A DNA stretch of 55,377 nucleotides, from NCBI GenBank assembly GCA_040754425.1, contig JBFMCR010000011.1, forward strand, positions 1 to 55,377, given 5' to 3'. Position 1 is the stretch's first letter, and each line of letters starts with the position of its first letter. Below, piece by piece: positions 15,806-23,195 of the stretch. A program made the position numbers and the translations under genes. A model generated the notes under the pieces. The model was given only the letters and a program-made list of their open reading frames with translations, did not search any database and was not told the DNA's origin. The DNA is from UBA6918 sp040754425 (lineage in GTDB: Bacteria > Pseudomonadota > Gammaproteobacteria > Burkholderiales > Thiobacillaceae).

Positions 15806-16039
15806 TCAATGCGTGGATGCGGAACCCTTTGCGCTGTGCACGACGCCGGGGAAGTTGCCCACCCTCAGCACGCTCATGTCGACGCGGTCGGCGGCGTTCT
15901 CGATCTCGATGCCGACTATACGACCATCGGCTGCGATATTGATGTTGACCCCGGGATGCGCCTCCCACGAGTGGTCGGCCGTTTCCGGCAAGAGCTCGAT
16001 GTAAAGGGTGTCCCGGTCTCTGAAATAAGCGACGTTCAT
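15806..16039 (-). CDS. DUF2283 protein within the arginine cluster
   Basis: 77 residues. DUF2283 family: small beta-rich proteins with pattern YFRDRDTLYIEL and GVNINIAADGRIVGIEIENA. Function unknown. Its ATG overlaps the argF stop by four bases (16036-16039) and argG follows 15 bases on, so it sits in the middle of an arginine biosynthesis operon. The C-terminal 20 residues are basic and probably disordered. Confidence 0.85.
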   Translation of the reverse strand: MNVAYFRDRDTLYIELLPETADHSWEAHPGVNINIAADGRIVGIEIENAADRVDMSVLRVGNFPGVVHSAKGSASTH

Positions 16040-16968
16040 TTTTTGGCTTCCTGGTTGTCGATCTTGCCCAGCAGCAGGTATTCCATCAAGGCCTTCTGGG
16101 TGTGGAGTCTGTTTTCGGCCTCATCCCACACCACGCTCTGCGGGCCGTCGATGACGTCGGCGTCGACTTCCTCGCCGCGGTGTGCCGGCAGGCAGTGCAT
16201 GAACACGGCGTCAGTCCTGGCCACCTTCATCATGTCGGCATCCACGCGCCAGTCGGCGAAGGCCTGCCTGCGCACTTCGTTCTCGGCCTCGAAGCCCATG
16301 CTGGTCCACACATCGGTGGTCACGAGGTCGGCGCCCCGGCAGGCTTCCATGGGATCGGCGAAGCTCTCGAAATGGCTGGTGTCATAGAGCCCTGCACGCT
16401 CGGGCTCGACCTCGTAGCCGGGCGGCGTGGACACGTGCACGTTGAAGTCCAGCACCACCGCGGCCTGCAGCCAGGTGTTGCACATGTTGTTGGAGTCGCC
16501 CACCCAGGCCACGGTCTTGCCGCGGATGTCGCCGCGATGCTCGATGTAGGTAAAGATGTCGGCCAGTATCTGGCAGGGATGGTATTCGTTGGTGAGGCCG
16601 TTGATCACCGGCACGCGCGAATGCCTGGCAAAACGCTCGATGATCTCCTGCTCGAAGGTGCGGATCATGACGATGTCGACCATGCGCGAAATCACTTCGG
16701 CCGCATCTTCCACCGGCTCGCCGCGGCCCAGTTGGGTGTCGCGCGTGTTGAGATAGATGGCCGCGCCGCCCAGCTGGTGCATGCCGGCCTCGAAAGAAAG
16801 GCGCGTGCGGGTCGAGCTTTTCTCGAAAATCATCGCCAGGGTGCGGTCTTCGAGCGGATGATATTTCTCGTAGCGCTTGAAGCGATCCTTGATCACACGC
16901 GTGCGCGCGAAGAGGTATTCCAGTTCCTCGCGCGTGAAATCCTTGAACTGCAGGAAGTGCTTGACCAT
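16036..16968 (-). CDS. argF: Ornithine carbamoyltransferase
   Basis: 310 residues. Makes citrulline from ornithine and carbamoyl phosphate. Carbamoyl-phosphate motif STRTRLSFE, ornithine-side HCLPAHRGEEVD and the middle GDSNNMCNTWL are intact. Length typical of the anabolic enzyme. Follows argD by 14 bases. Confidence 0.97.
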   Translation of the reverse strand: MVKHFLQFKDFTREELEYLFARTRVIKDRFKRYEKYHPLEDRTLAMIFEKSSTRTRLSFEAGMHQLGGAAIYLNTRDTQLGRGEPVEDAAEVISRMVDIVMIRTFEQEIIERFARHSRVPVINGLTNEYHPCQILADIFTYIEHRGDIRGKTVAWVGDSNNMCNTWLQAAVVLDFNVHVSTPPGYEVEPERAGLYDTSHFESFADPMEACRGADLVTTDVWTSMGFEAENEVRRQAFADWRVDADMMKVARTDAVFMHCLPAHRGEEVDADVIDGPQSVVWDEAENRLHTQKALMEYLLLGKIDNQEAKK

Positions 16969-16982
16969 GGTTCGTCCCGGTT

Positions 16983-18155
16983 CTACGCCGCCAGCAGCAC
17001 CCTGATCTCCTCGACCAGGGGCGGCAACAGCTCGTCGGCATGGGCCTGGGTGAAGATGAGCGGCGGCACCAACCGGACCACCTTGTCCGAGGTCACGTTC
17101 ACCAGGAAACCGCGCTCGCGCATTTTGCCGACGATGTCGCCGCAGGGCCTGTCAAGTTCGATGCCGAGCATCAGGCCCCGCCCGCGGATGTCCACCACGC
17201 CGGCGACATCAGCCAGCATGGACTTCAACTGCGCGAGCATGTAGGCGCCGGTCTTGTCGGCGTTTTCGCGCAGATTCTGTTTTTCCACCGCCTCCAGCGT
17301 GGCGAGCGCGGCCGCGCAGGCAAGCGGATTGCCGCCGAAGGTGGAGCCGTGGTTGCCGGGCTTGAACACCTCGGCCGCCTCCCCGCGCGCAAGACAGGCG
17401 CCGATCGGCACGCCTCCACCCAGGCCCTTGGCCAGCGCCATCACGTCCGGCACCACGCCGCTGTGCTGAAAGGCGAACCAGGCGCCGGTGCGCGCGATGC
17501 CGGTCTGCACTTCGTCCAGCATCATCAAGAGACCGAATTCGTCGCAGATTTGGCGCAGTTCGACCATGTAGTCAGCCGCCGCCACGTTGATGCCACCCTC
17601 GCCCTGCAGGGGCTCGACCAGCACCGCAACCACGTCCTGATTGGCGGAGGCGACCTGGCGGATGGCGGCGATGTCGTTGAACGGCACGCGCGCGAAACCC
17701 GACAGCAAGGGCTCGAAGCCGGCCTGGATCTTGCGGCTGCCGGTGGCGGACAAGGTCGCCATGGTGCGGCCGTGGAAGGATTTTTCCGTGACGATGATGG
17801 TCGGATTGGCGATGCCCCTGTTGTGGCCATGAAGGCGCGCGAGCTTGATCGCCGCCTCGTTCGCTTCGCAGCCGGAATTGCAGAAGAAGGCCTTGTCCAT
17901 GCCGGACAGCCCGCACAGGCGATCGGCCAGTTCCTCCTGGCGCTTCACGCGGTACAGGTTGGAGCTGTGGATCAGCAATGCCGACTGCTCGGCGATGGCC
18001 TTGACCAGACCGGGATGGCCGTGGCCCAGGGTGTTCACCGCCACGCCGGCCACCGCATCCAGATAGCGCTTGCCGTCCTCGTCCCAGAGGTAGACGCCCT
18101 CGCCGCGTACGAACGCGAGCGGCTGGCGGGCATAGGTATTCATCAAGTGTGACAT
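16983..18155 (-). CDS. argD: Acetylornithine aminotransferase
   Basis: 390 residues. PLP-dependent class III aminotransferase of arginine (and possibly lysine) biosynthesis. Start MSHLMNTYARQPLAFVRGEG is the family N-terminus; the frame opens 18 residues further upstream without support. PLP-lysine motif ALAKGLGGGVPIGA, LMMLDEVQTGIARTG and GSTFGGNPLA are all seen. First gene of argD-argF-DUF2283-argG-ppnP. A terminator of the preceding gene lies just upstream. Confidence 0.95.
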   Translation of the reverse strand: MSHLMNTYARQPLAFVRGEGVYLWDEDGKRYLDAVAGVAVNTLGHGHPGLVKAIAEQSALLIHSSNLYRVKRQEELADRLCGLSGMDKAFFCNSGCEANEAAIKLARLHGHNRGIANPTIIVTEKSFHGRTMATLSATGSRKIQAGFEPLLSGFARVPFNDIAAIRQVASANQDVVAVLVEPLQGEGGINVAAADYMVELRQICDEFGLLMMLDEVQTGIARTGAWFAFQHSGVVPDVMALAKGLGGGVPIGACLARGEAAEVFKPGNHGSTFGGNPLACAAALATLEAVEKQNLRENADKTGAYMLAQLKSMLADVAGVVDIRGRGLMLGIELDRPCGDIVGKMRERGFLVNVTSDKVVRLVPPLIFTQAHADELLPPLVEEIRVLLAA

Positions 18156-18171
18156 GGCAATCCGTCCGAAC

Positions 18172-18205
18172 TGAAAAAGCAACACGGCGGCCAAGGCCGC
18201 CGTGT
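18172..18205 (-). terminator. Rho-independent terminator after the PuuD-like gene
   Basis: Perfect 11-bp stem (18182-18192 with 18195-18205, two-base gap) and, in the minus direction, TGC then TTTTT. It lies 20 bases past the stop of the PuuD-like gene and before argD. Confidence 0.75.
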
Positions 18206-18226
18206 GCACGGGATTTTGGCTTTATT

Positions 18227-18712
18227 CTAGCCCAAAATCACGCCGCTATGCTGCCAGCCGTAAGCCATGAAGAACAGCATGGGGATGGACAGCATGGTGT
18301 TGGTGCGGGAAGCCAGGAAAGCCACGCGGCGCGCCCTGGCCTTCTCCTCGTCGGAAGCCGGCTTCATGCCCAGGATTTTCTGCTGGTTGGGCCAGATCAG
18401 CGCCCACACGTTGAACAGCATGATGCTGCCGAGCCAGGCGCCGATGCCGATGCCGGCCATGCCGGGTTGCAGGGTGAAGGCATCGACAAAGCCGCCGCCC
18501 AGCAGGGCTGCACCCGCCAGCCAGGTCACCACGGCCGCCCAGCGGAAGAACAGCAGCGCGCGCGGTGCCACGTGCTTGCTGATGCCGGCAGCGGTGCCGT
18601 CCTCGGTTGCGGCCTTGAGCGCCGCCACCTGCACAAAATTGAAGTAGTAAAGCAGGCCAATCCACATGACGCCTGCCATGATGTGTATCCAGCGAGCCAG
18701 TGCAAGTTCCAT
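18227..18712 (-). CDS. PuuD-like (Urate_ox_N) membrane protein
   Basis: 161 residues, about four membrane segments. Matches the membrane domain of the PuuD/urate oxidase N-terminal family (WIHIMAGVMWIGLLYYFNF; GSIMLFNVWALIWPNQQKILGM) but has no C-terminal cytochrome domain. Bacterial stand-alone versions are common; enzymatic role is unproven. GGGAGA precedes the ATG at 18710-18712; a longer open frame upstream has no support. A 31-residue membrane microprotein is encoded just before it. Confidence 0.82.
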   Translation of the reverse strand: MELALARWIHIMAGVMWIGLLYYFNFVQVAALKAATEDGTAAGISKHVAPRALLFFRWAAVVTWLAGAALLGGGFVDAFTLQPGMAGIGIGAWLGSIMLFNVWALIWPNQQKILGMKPASDEEKARARRVAFLASRTNTMLSIPMLFFMAYGWQHSGVILG

Positions 18713-18723
18713 TATCGTCTCCC

Positions 18724-18819
18724 TCAGACCAGGAAATTCTTCATGACCACATACAGCACGGCGGTGAGCACCAGGCCGGAAATGACCGTGCCCCAAAGCG
18801 AATCGAGCGGGTTTTTCAT
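18724..18819 (-). CDS. 31-residue single-pass membrane microprotein
   Basis: ATG at 18817-18819 on the minus strand preceded by AGGAGGG, stop TGA at 18724-18726. The product is MKNPLDSLWGTVISGLVLTA followed by 11 residues including VLYVV; one hydrophobic helix fills residues 9-25 and a lysine follows. The PuuD-like gene starts 11 bases after its stop. The strong ribosome site and the clean membrane profile support a real gene, resembling the small subunits of membrane oxidases (CydX/CcoS-like in size only). Confidence 0.7.
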   Translation of the reverse strand: MKNPLDSLWGTVISGLVLTAVLYVVMKNFLV

Positions 18820-18866
18820 CGAGTGTCCCTCCTTTTGGAAAGTGGTTTGAATTCTTGTTGTCATGC

Positions 18867-18919
18867 AATAAAACCGGCGCGCCCCGGCCCGGGCCAGCCC
18901 CCGAGGCGCGGCGCACCGG
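18867..18919 (-). terminator. Terminator after sodB
   Basis: A 10-bp GC-rich stem (18874-18883 with 18910-18919, one G-T pair) that can nest a second GC hairpin, followed on the minus strand by TTTTATT. It lies ten bases past the sodB stop. Confidence 0.6.
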
Positions 18920-18928
18920 CGCCCATCC

Positions 18929-19519
18929 TCAGGCGAAATTGGCCTCGGCGAATTGCCAGTTGACCAGATGCTCGAGGAAAGTCTCCACGAACTTGGGACG
19001 CAGGTTGCGGTAATCGATGTAGTAGGCGTGTTCCCAGACGTCGATGGTCAGCACGGGCTTGTCGCCGGTGGTCAGCGGGGTGCCGGCCGGACCCATGTTG
19101 ACGATATCCGCAGAACCGTCGGCCTTCTTCACCAGCCAGGTCCAGCCCGAGCCGAAATTGCCCACGGCGGAGGTCTGGAAGGCCTTCTTGAATTCGTCCA
19201 GAGTGCCCCATTTCCTGTTGATGGCATCGGCCAGCGCGCCGGCGGGCGCGCCGCCGCCGTTCGGCTTCATGCAGTTCCAGAAAAAGCTGTGGTTCCAGAC
19301 CTGGGCGGCATTGTTGTAGATGCCGCCGGCAGGCGCGCTCTTGACGATGTCTTCCAGCGACTTGTCCTCGAATTCCGTGCCCTTGATGAGGTTGTTGAGA
19401 TTGGTGACATAGGCCTGGTGGTGCTTGCCGTAGTGATACTCGAAGGTCTCGGCGCTCATGTGCGGGGCGAGCGCATCCTTGGCGTAAGGAAGGGGGGGCA
19501 GTTGGTGTTCCATCATCAT
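18929..19519 (-). CDS. sodB: Superoxide dismutase, iron type
   Basis: About 194-196 residues. Detoxifies superoxide in the cytoplasm. FEYHYGKHHQAYVTNLNNL, QVWNHSFFW and DVWEHAYYIDYRN carry the metal ligands; AQVWNHSFFW and the NFGSGWTWLV block point to iron rather than manganese. Three consecutive ATG codons (19519, 19516, 19513) follow GGAG; the third gives the most usual N-terminus and spacing. Confidence 0.95.
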   Translation of the reverse strand: MMMEHQLPPLPYAKDALAPHMSAETFEYHYGKHHQAYVTNLNNLIKGTEFEDKSLEDIVKSAPAGGIYNNAAQVWNHSFFWNCMKPNGGGAPAGALADAINRKWGTLDEFKKAFQTSAVGNFGSGWTWLVKKADGSADIVNMGPAGTPLTTGDKPVLTIDVWEHAYYIDYRNLRPKFVETFLEHLVNWQFAEANFA

Positions 19520-19836
19520 CTCCAGAAGTTGAGGCCCCAGGGCCCGGAAGACCTGACGTAAGGGCGATGGCCGACTCCCTTGTGGAGCGCCTCGCAGCGC
19601 GTCACCGTCATCCCGTTACCCAAGGCTTGAAATTGGTTTGGAGCCTGAATTTTAGCCGCCGACACGCATGCGGGCAATAGTTGACTGAATACGTCGAGTA
19701 TTTTCTTGCAAAAAAAGCAAAAGATAAAGATGGAGCTGTTGGATTTTTGCGGCGTCATACAACTGCATGTGCGCCAATCGGCGCCAACCTGTCGCATGCT
19801 AGAATTTGCCTTGATTTCAACAAAAACCGCCCGCCC
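19520..19836 (+). other. Divergent intergenic region sodB / DUF3579
   Basis: 317 bases between divergent starts. I see no RNA gene or repeat. An in-frame upstream extension of the DUF3579 frame to 19681 exists but is not protein-like. No promoter of good quality could be fixed by eye. Confidence 0.5.
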
Positions 19837-20121
19837 ATGTCCGCGCCGCCCGACAGCCAGCTGATCATCCGTGGTATCACTTCCTCGGGACAAGCCTTCC
19901 GCCCCAGCGACTGGGCAGAAAGACTGGCCGGCGTGCTCTCCGTCTTCGGCATCGATTCGCGGCTCAACTACTCGCCTTATCTGCACCCCATGAGCTGCGA
20001 CAAGATCAAATGCCTGGTGGTGGACGCCAAGCTGGAGCAGATCGACAACCGCGCCTGGAACTTCGTCATGGGCTTTGCGCGCGACAACGATCTGGTGGTC
20101 GAGCCTTTCACACCCAAATAA
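19837..20121 (+). CDS. DUF3579 family protein
   Basis: 94 residues. Recognised by SQLIIRGITSSGQAFRPSDWAERL and SPYLHPMSCDKIKCLVVDA, family signatures of DUF3579, found mainly in Betaproteobacteria. Function unknown; soluble, two close cysteines in MSCDKIKC. No Shine-Dalgarno before ATG 19837, so the start is set by family length. Followed by four stacked hairpins. Confidence 0.88.
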   Translation: MSAPPDSQLIIRGITSSGQAFRPSDWAERLAGVLSVFGIDSRLNYSPYLHPMSCDKIKCLVVDAKLEQIDNRAWNFVMGFARDNDLVVEPFTPK

Positions 20122-20254
20122 AAAAGGCCGCATCGCGCGGCCCCCATGAAAAAACGCCGCTGACGCGGCGTGCCGACCCAATCATGAAAAACGCCGCTGA
20201 CGCGGCGTGCCGACCCAGTCATGAAAAACGCCGCTGACGCGGCGTTTTTTTGTC
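20122..20254. repeat. Tandem hairpin array, bidirectional terminator
   Basis: First a GGCCGC/GCGGCC hairpin (about 20127-20142), then three tandem copies of a 37-38 bp unit (20146-20183, 20184-20220, 20221-20254). Each unit starts ATGAAAAACGCCGCTGACGC and holds a 7-bp stem ACGCCGC/GCGGCGT with loop TGAC. The last copy ends in seven T, terminating DUF3579; the A runs ahead of each stem serve rpsT from the other side. Confidence 0.85.
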
Positions 20255-20270
20255 ATCCGAATGAACCAGG

Positions 20271-20534
20271 TCAGGCCATGGCCTTGATGGCCTGGGCCAG
20301 GCGGCTCTTGTGGCGGGCAGCCTTGTTCTTGTGGATGATCTTCTTGTCGGCGATGCGGTCGATCACGCTCATGGACGACCGGAACACGACGGCAGCGGCG
20401 GCCTTGTCGCCGGCGGCGATGGCGGCGCGGACTTTCTTGATGGCGGTGCGCAGTTCGGAACGCTGGGCCATGTTATGTGCACGCGCAGCGAGAGCCTGGC
20501 GGGCGCGCTTGCGGGCTTGAACGGTATTTGCCAT
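20271..20534 (-). CDS. rpsT: 30S ribosomal protein S20
   Basis: 87 residues, highly basic: MANTVQARKRARQALAARAH through HKNKAARHKSRLAQAIKAMA, the S20 pattern. Binds 16S rRNA in the 30S body. Divergent from murJ, the common betaproteobacterial arrangement. A TATAAT (complement of 20616-20621) upstream is a likely -10, though its -35 is poor. Confidence 0.97.
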   Translation of the reverse strand: MANTVQARKRARQALAARAHNMAQRSELRTAIKKVRAAIAAGDKAAAAVVFRSSMSVIDRIADKKIIHKNKAARHKSRLAQAIKAMA

Positions 20535-20685
20535 TTTTAAACGGACTCCTGAAAACAGGCTTTCCGCAGTGGAAAACCCGGATAAATCGGATAGCAGAAT
20601 GCAATAAAGCGTGAGATTATAAGGGAAAAATCAAATATCCAGCAAGCTCGACATAACAAACCGGCAACAACCGCCAAATTCCTGC

Positions 20686-22221
20686 ATGAACCTGCTCAAA
20701 GCGCTTGCGACCATCAGCAGTTTTACCCTGCTTTCACGCATCACCGGCTTCATCCGCGACCTTTTGATCGCCCGCGCCTTTGGCGCCGGCATGATGACCG
20801 ACGCCTTTTTCGTGGCCTTCAAGCTGCCCAACCTGCTCAGGCGCCTCTTTGCCGAGGGCGCCTTTTCCCAGGCTTTCGTGCCCATCCTGGCCGAATACAA
20901 GAACAGGCACGGCGATGAAGCCACCCACCGGCTCGTCAACCAGACCGCCTCGCTGCTGACCCTGGCGCTCGCCGTGGTCGCCGCCCTGGGGGTACTGGCC
21001 GCGCCGCTGCTGGTCTACATCAGCGCGCCGGGCTTCGCCGACGAGCCGGCCAAGTTCGATCTGACCGTGCTGCTCACCCGCATCACCTTCCCCTATATTG
21101 CCTTCATGTCCCTGGTGGCCATGGCGGCCGGCGTGCTCAACACCTGGAGCCGCTTTTCCGTGCCCGCCTTCACCCCGGTGCTGTTGAACGTCTCGCTGAT
21201 CCTGGCCGCCACCGTGGCCGCGCCCTGGTTCGACCCGCCGGTGCTGGCGCTGGCCTGGGGCGTGCTGCTGGGCGGCTTGCTGCAACTTTCCGTGCAACTT
21301 TATGCGCTCTATCGCCTGGGCATGCTGCCTAAGCTCACTCCGGACTTTTCCGACCCCGGCGTGCGCCGCATCCTGGTACTGATGGGGCCGGCCACCATAG
21401 GCGTTTCGGTGGCGCAGATCAGCCTGCTCATCAACACCATCTTCGCGTCCTTCCTCGATACCGGCAGCGTGTCCTGGCTGTACTACGCCGACCGCCTGAT
21501 GGAATTCCCTACCGGCATGATGGGCGTGGCGCTCGGTACCGTGCTGCTGCCCTCGCTCGCCAAGCATTACAGCGACGAATCGACGAAGGAATTTTCCAGG
21601 CTGCTCGACTGGGGCCTGCGCCTCACTCTGCTGCTGGCCCTGCCCGCCGCCGCCGCGCTGGCGGTGCTGGCGGTGCCCTTGATCGCCACGCTGTTTCTCT
21701 ATGGCGAATTCGGCGCGCACGACCTGTGGATGACGCGCCAGGCGCTGATGGCCTATTCGCTGGGTCTTTTGGGCCTCATCATGGTGAAGGTGCTGGCGCC
21801 TGGCTTCTATGCGCGCCAGAACATCCGCACGCCGGTCAAGGTCGCGATCTTCACCCTCATCGCCACCCAGCTGATGAACCTGGCCTTCATCGTCCCTTTC
21901 AGGCATGCGGGACTTGCGCTCGCCATCGGCCTGGGCGCCTGCATGAACGCGGGGATTCTTTACACCCTGCTGCGCAAGCACGGCATCTACACACCGCAAC
22001 CCGGCTGGGGCTTGTTCATGCTCAAAGTCGCCAGCGCCGTGCTCTTGATGTGCGTCGCGCTGTATGCAGCGCACGGCCCGGACACTTCCTGGCTCGTACC
22101 CGGCTTCCTGCCGCGCGTCATCAAACTTTCCTGGATGGTGCTGCTGGGCGCGGGGGTGTATTTCGTCGCGCTGCTCGCCATGGGCATCCGCCCCTCCCAG
22201 TTTTACCGCAGGGCGGCATAA
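20686..22221 (+). CDS. murJ: Lipid II flippase MurJ
   Basis: 511 residues with about 13-14 membrane helices. MurJ (MviN) flips lipid II across the inner membrane for peptidoglycan synthesis. N-terminal LLSRITGFIRDLLIARAFGAG, FKLPNLLRRLFAEGAFSQAFVP and YADRLMEFPTGMMGVALGTV are diagnostic. Length is normal. First gene of the murJ-ribF-ileS-lspA-fkpB series. Confidence 0.97.
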   Translation: MNLLKALATISSFTLLSRITGFIRDLLIARAFGAGMMTDAFFVAFKLPNLLRRLFAEGAFSQAFVPILAEYKNRHGDEATHRLVNQTASLLTLALAVVAALGVLAAPLLVYISAPGFADEPAKFDLTVLLTRITFPYIAFMSLVAMAAGVLNTWSRFSVPAFTPVLLNVSLILAATVAAPWFDPPVLALAWGVLLGGLLQLSVQLYALYRLGMLPKLTPDFSDPGVRRILVLMGPATIGVSVAQISLLINTIFASFLDTGSVSWLYYADRLMEFPTGMMGVALGTVLLPSLAKHYSDESTKEFSRLLDWGLRLTLLLALPAAAALAVLAVPLIATLFLYGEFGAHDLWMTRQALMAYSLGLLGLIMVKVLAPGFYARQNIRTPVKVAIFTLIATQLMNLAFIVPFRHAGLALAIGLGACMNAGILYTLLRKHGIYTPQPGWGLFMLKVASAVLLMCVALYAAHGPDTSWLVPGFLPRVIKLSWMVLLGAGVYFVALLAMGIRPSQFYRRAA

Positions 22222-22255
22222 CCGTTAAAATCGCGGTTTTCCAGTCGGTTAATCC

Positions 22256-23191
22256 ATGCGCATCACCCACGGCCTGCAAACCGGCGGCAGCCCCGCCAGC
22301 GCCCCGCATGCGGTCACCATCGGCAATTTCGATGGCCTGCACCGGGGCCATCAGGCCATGCTCGCGCGCCTGAAGGAAGAAGCCGCCAGGCGCGGCTTGC
22401 CAAGCTGCGTGCTGACCTTCGAGCCGCACCCGCGCGAATTCTTCGCGCCGGCCGAGGCCCCTGCCCGGCTTTCCAGCCTGCGCGAAAAAAGCGAACTGAT
22501 CCGCGCCGCCGGCATCGACCGCCTGCATGTATGCCGCTTCGACCGGCGTTTTGCCGCGCTTTCCCCAACCGGGTTCATCGAGCGCGTGCTGCTGCACACC
22601 CTGGGCACGCGCTGGCTGCTGGTGGGCGACGATTTCCGCTTCGGCGCAAAACGAGCCGGCGATTTCGCTTTGCTGAAGGAGGCCGGAGCCCGCCTCGGCT
22701 TCGAGGTCGAGTCGCTGCCCACGGTGAGCGTGGAAGGCAAGCGCGCCTCCAGCACCGCCGTGCGCGAGGCGCTCGCCGCCGGCGACATGCAGCATGCGCG
22801 CGAACTGCTCGGCCGGCCCTACAGCATTTCCGGCCATGTCATGCACGGCGACAAGCTGGGCAGGAAAATCGGTTTCCCCACTGCAAACATCCAGCTGCAG
22901 CACAATCGTCCGCCGCTGTCCGGCGTCTTCGCCGTCGAGGTCTGCGGCTTGAACGGCGCGCCGCTCAAGGGGGTGGCGAGCCTCGGCACCCGCCCCACCG
23001 TGCACGAGAACGGCAAACCCACGCTGGAAGTGTTCATTTTCGATTTTCGCGACGAGCTCTACGGCCGCCGCCTGCGCGTGGATTTCCTGAAAAAGCTGCG
23101 CGACGAAGAGAAATACCCCGACCTTGACGCGCTCATCAATCAGATCAACCGCGACGTGGACAACGCGCGCGCCTTCTTTGCCACAAGATAA
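22256..23191 (+). CDS. ribF: Bifunctional riboflavin kinase / FAD synthetase
   Basis: 311 residues. N-terminal FAD synthetase nucleotidyltransferase (TIGNFDGLHRGHQAML, about 22-37; LLVGDDFRFGAKRAGD) and C-terminal flavokinase (GDKLGRKIGFPTANI; GVASLGTRPT; LEVFIFDF). Makes FMN and FAD. Sits between murJ and ileS as in many proteobacteria; four bases separate its stop from the ileS start. Confidence 0.96.
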   Translation: MRITHGLQTGGSPASAPHAVTIGNFDGLHRGHQAMLARLKEEAARRGLPSCVLTFEPHPREFFAPAEAPARLSSLREKSELIRAAGIDRLHVCRFDRRFAALSPTGFIERVLLHTLGTRWLLVGDDFRFGAKRAGDFALLKEAGARLGFEVESLPTVSVEGKRASSTAVREALAAGDMQHARELLGRPYSISGHVMHGDKLGRKIGFPTANIQLQHNRPPLSGVFAVEVCGLNGAPLKGVASLGTRPTVHENGKPTLEVFIFDFRDELYGRRLRVDFLKKLRDEEKYPDLDALINQINRDVDNARAFFATR

Positions 23192-23195
23192 AAAA

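Noticed and set aside
20146..20254. Tandem 37-38 bp repeats considered as a small CRISPR array.
   Set aside because: No spacers: units are directly adjacent and each is a terminator hairpin; no cas genes.
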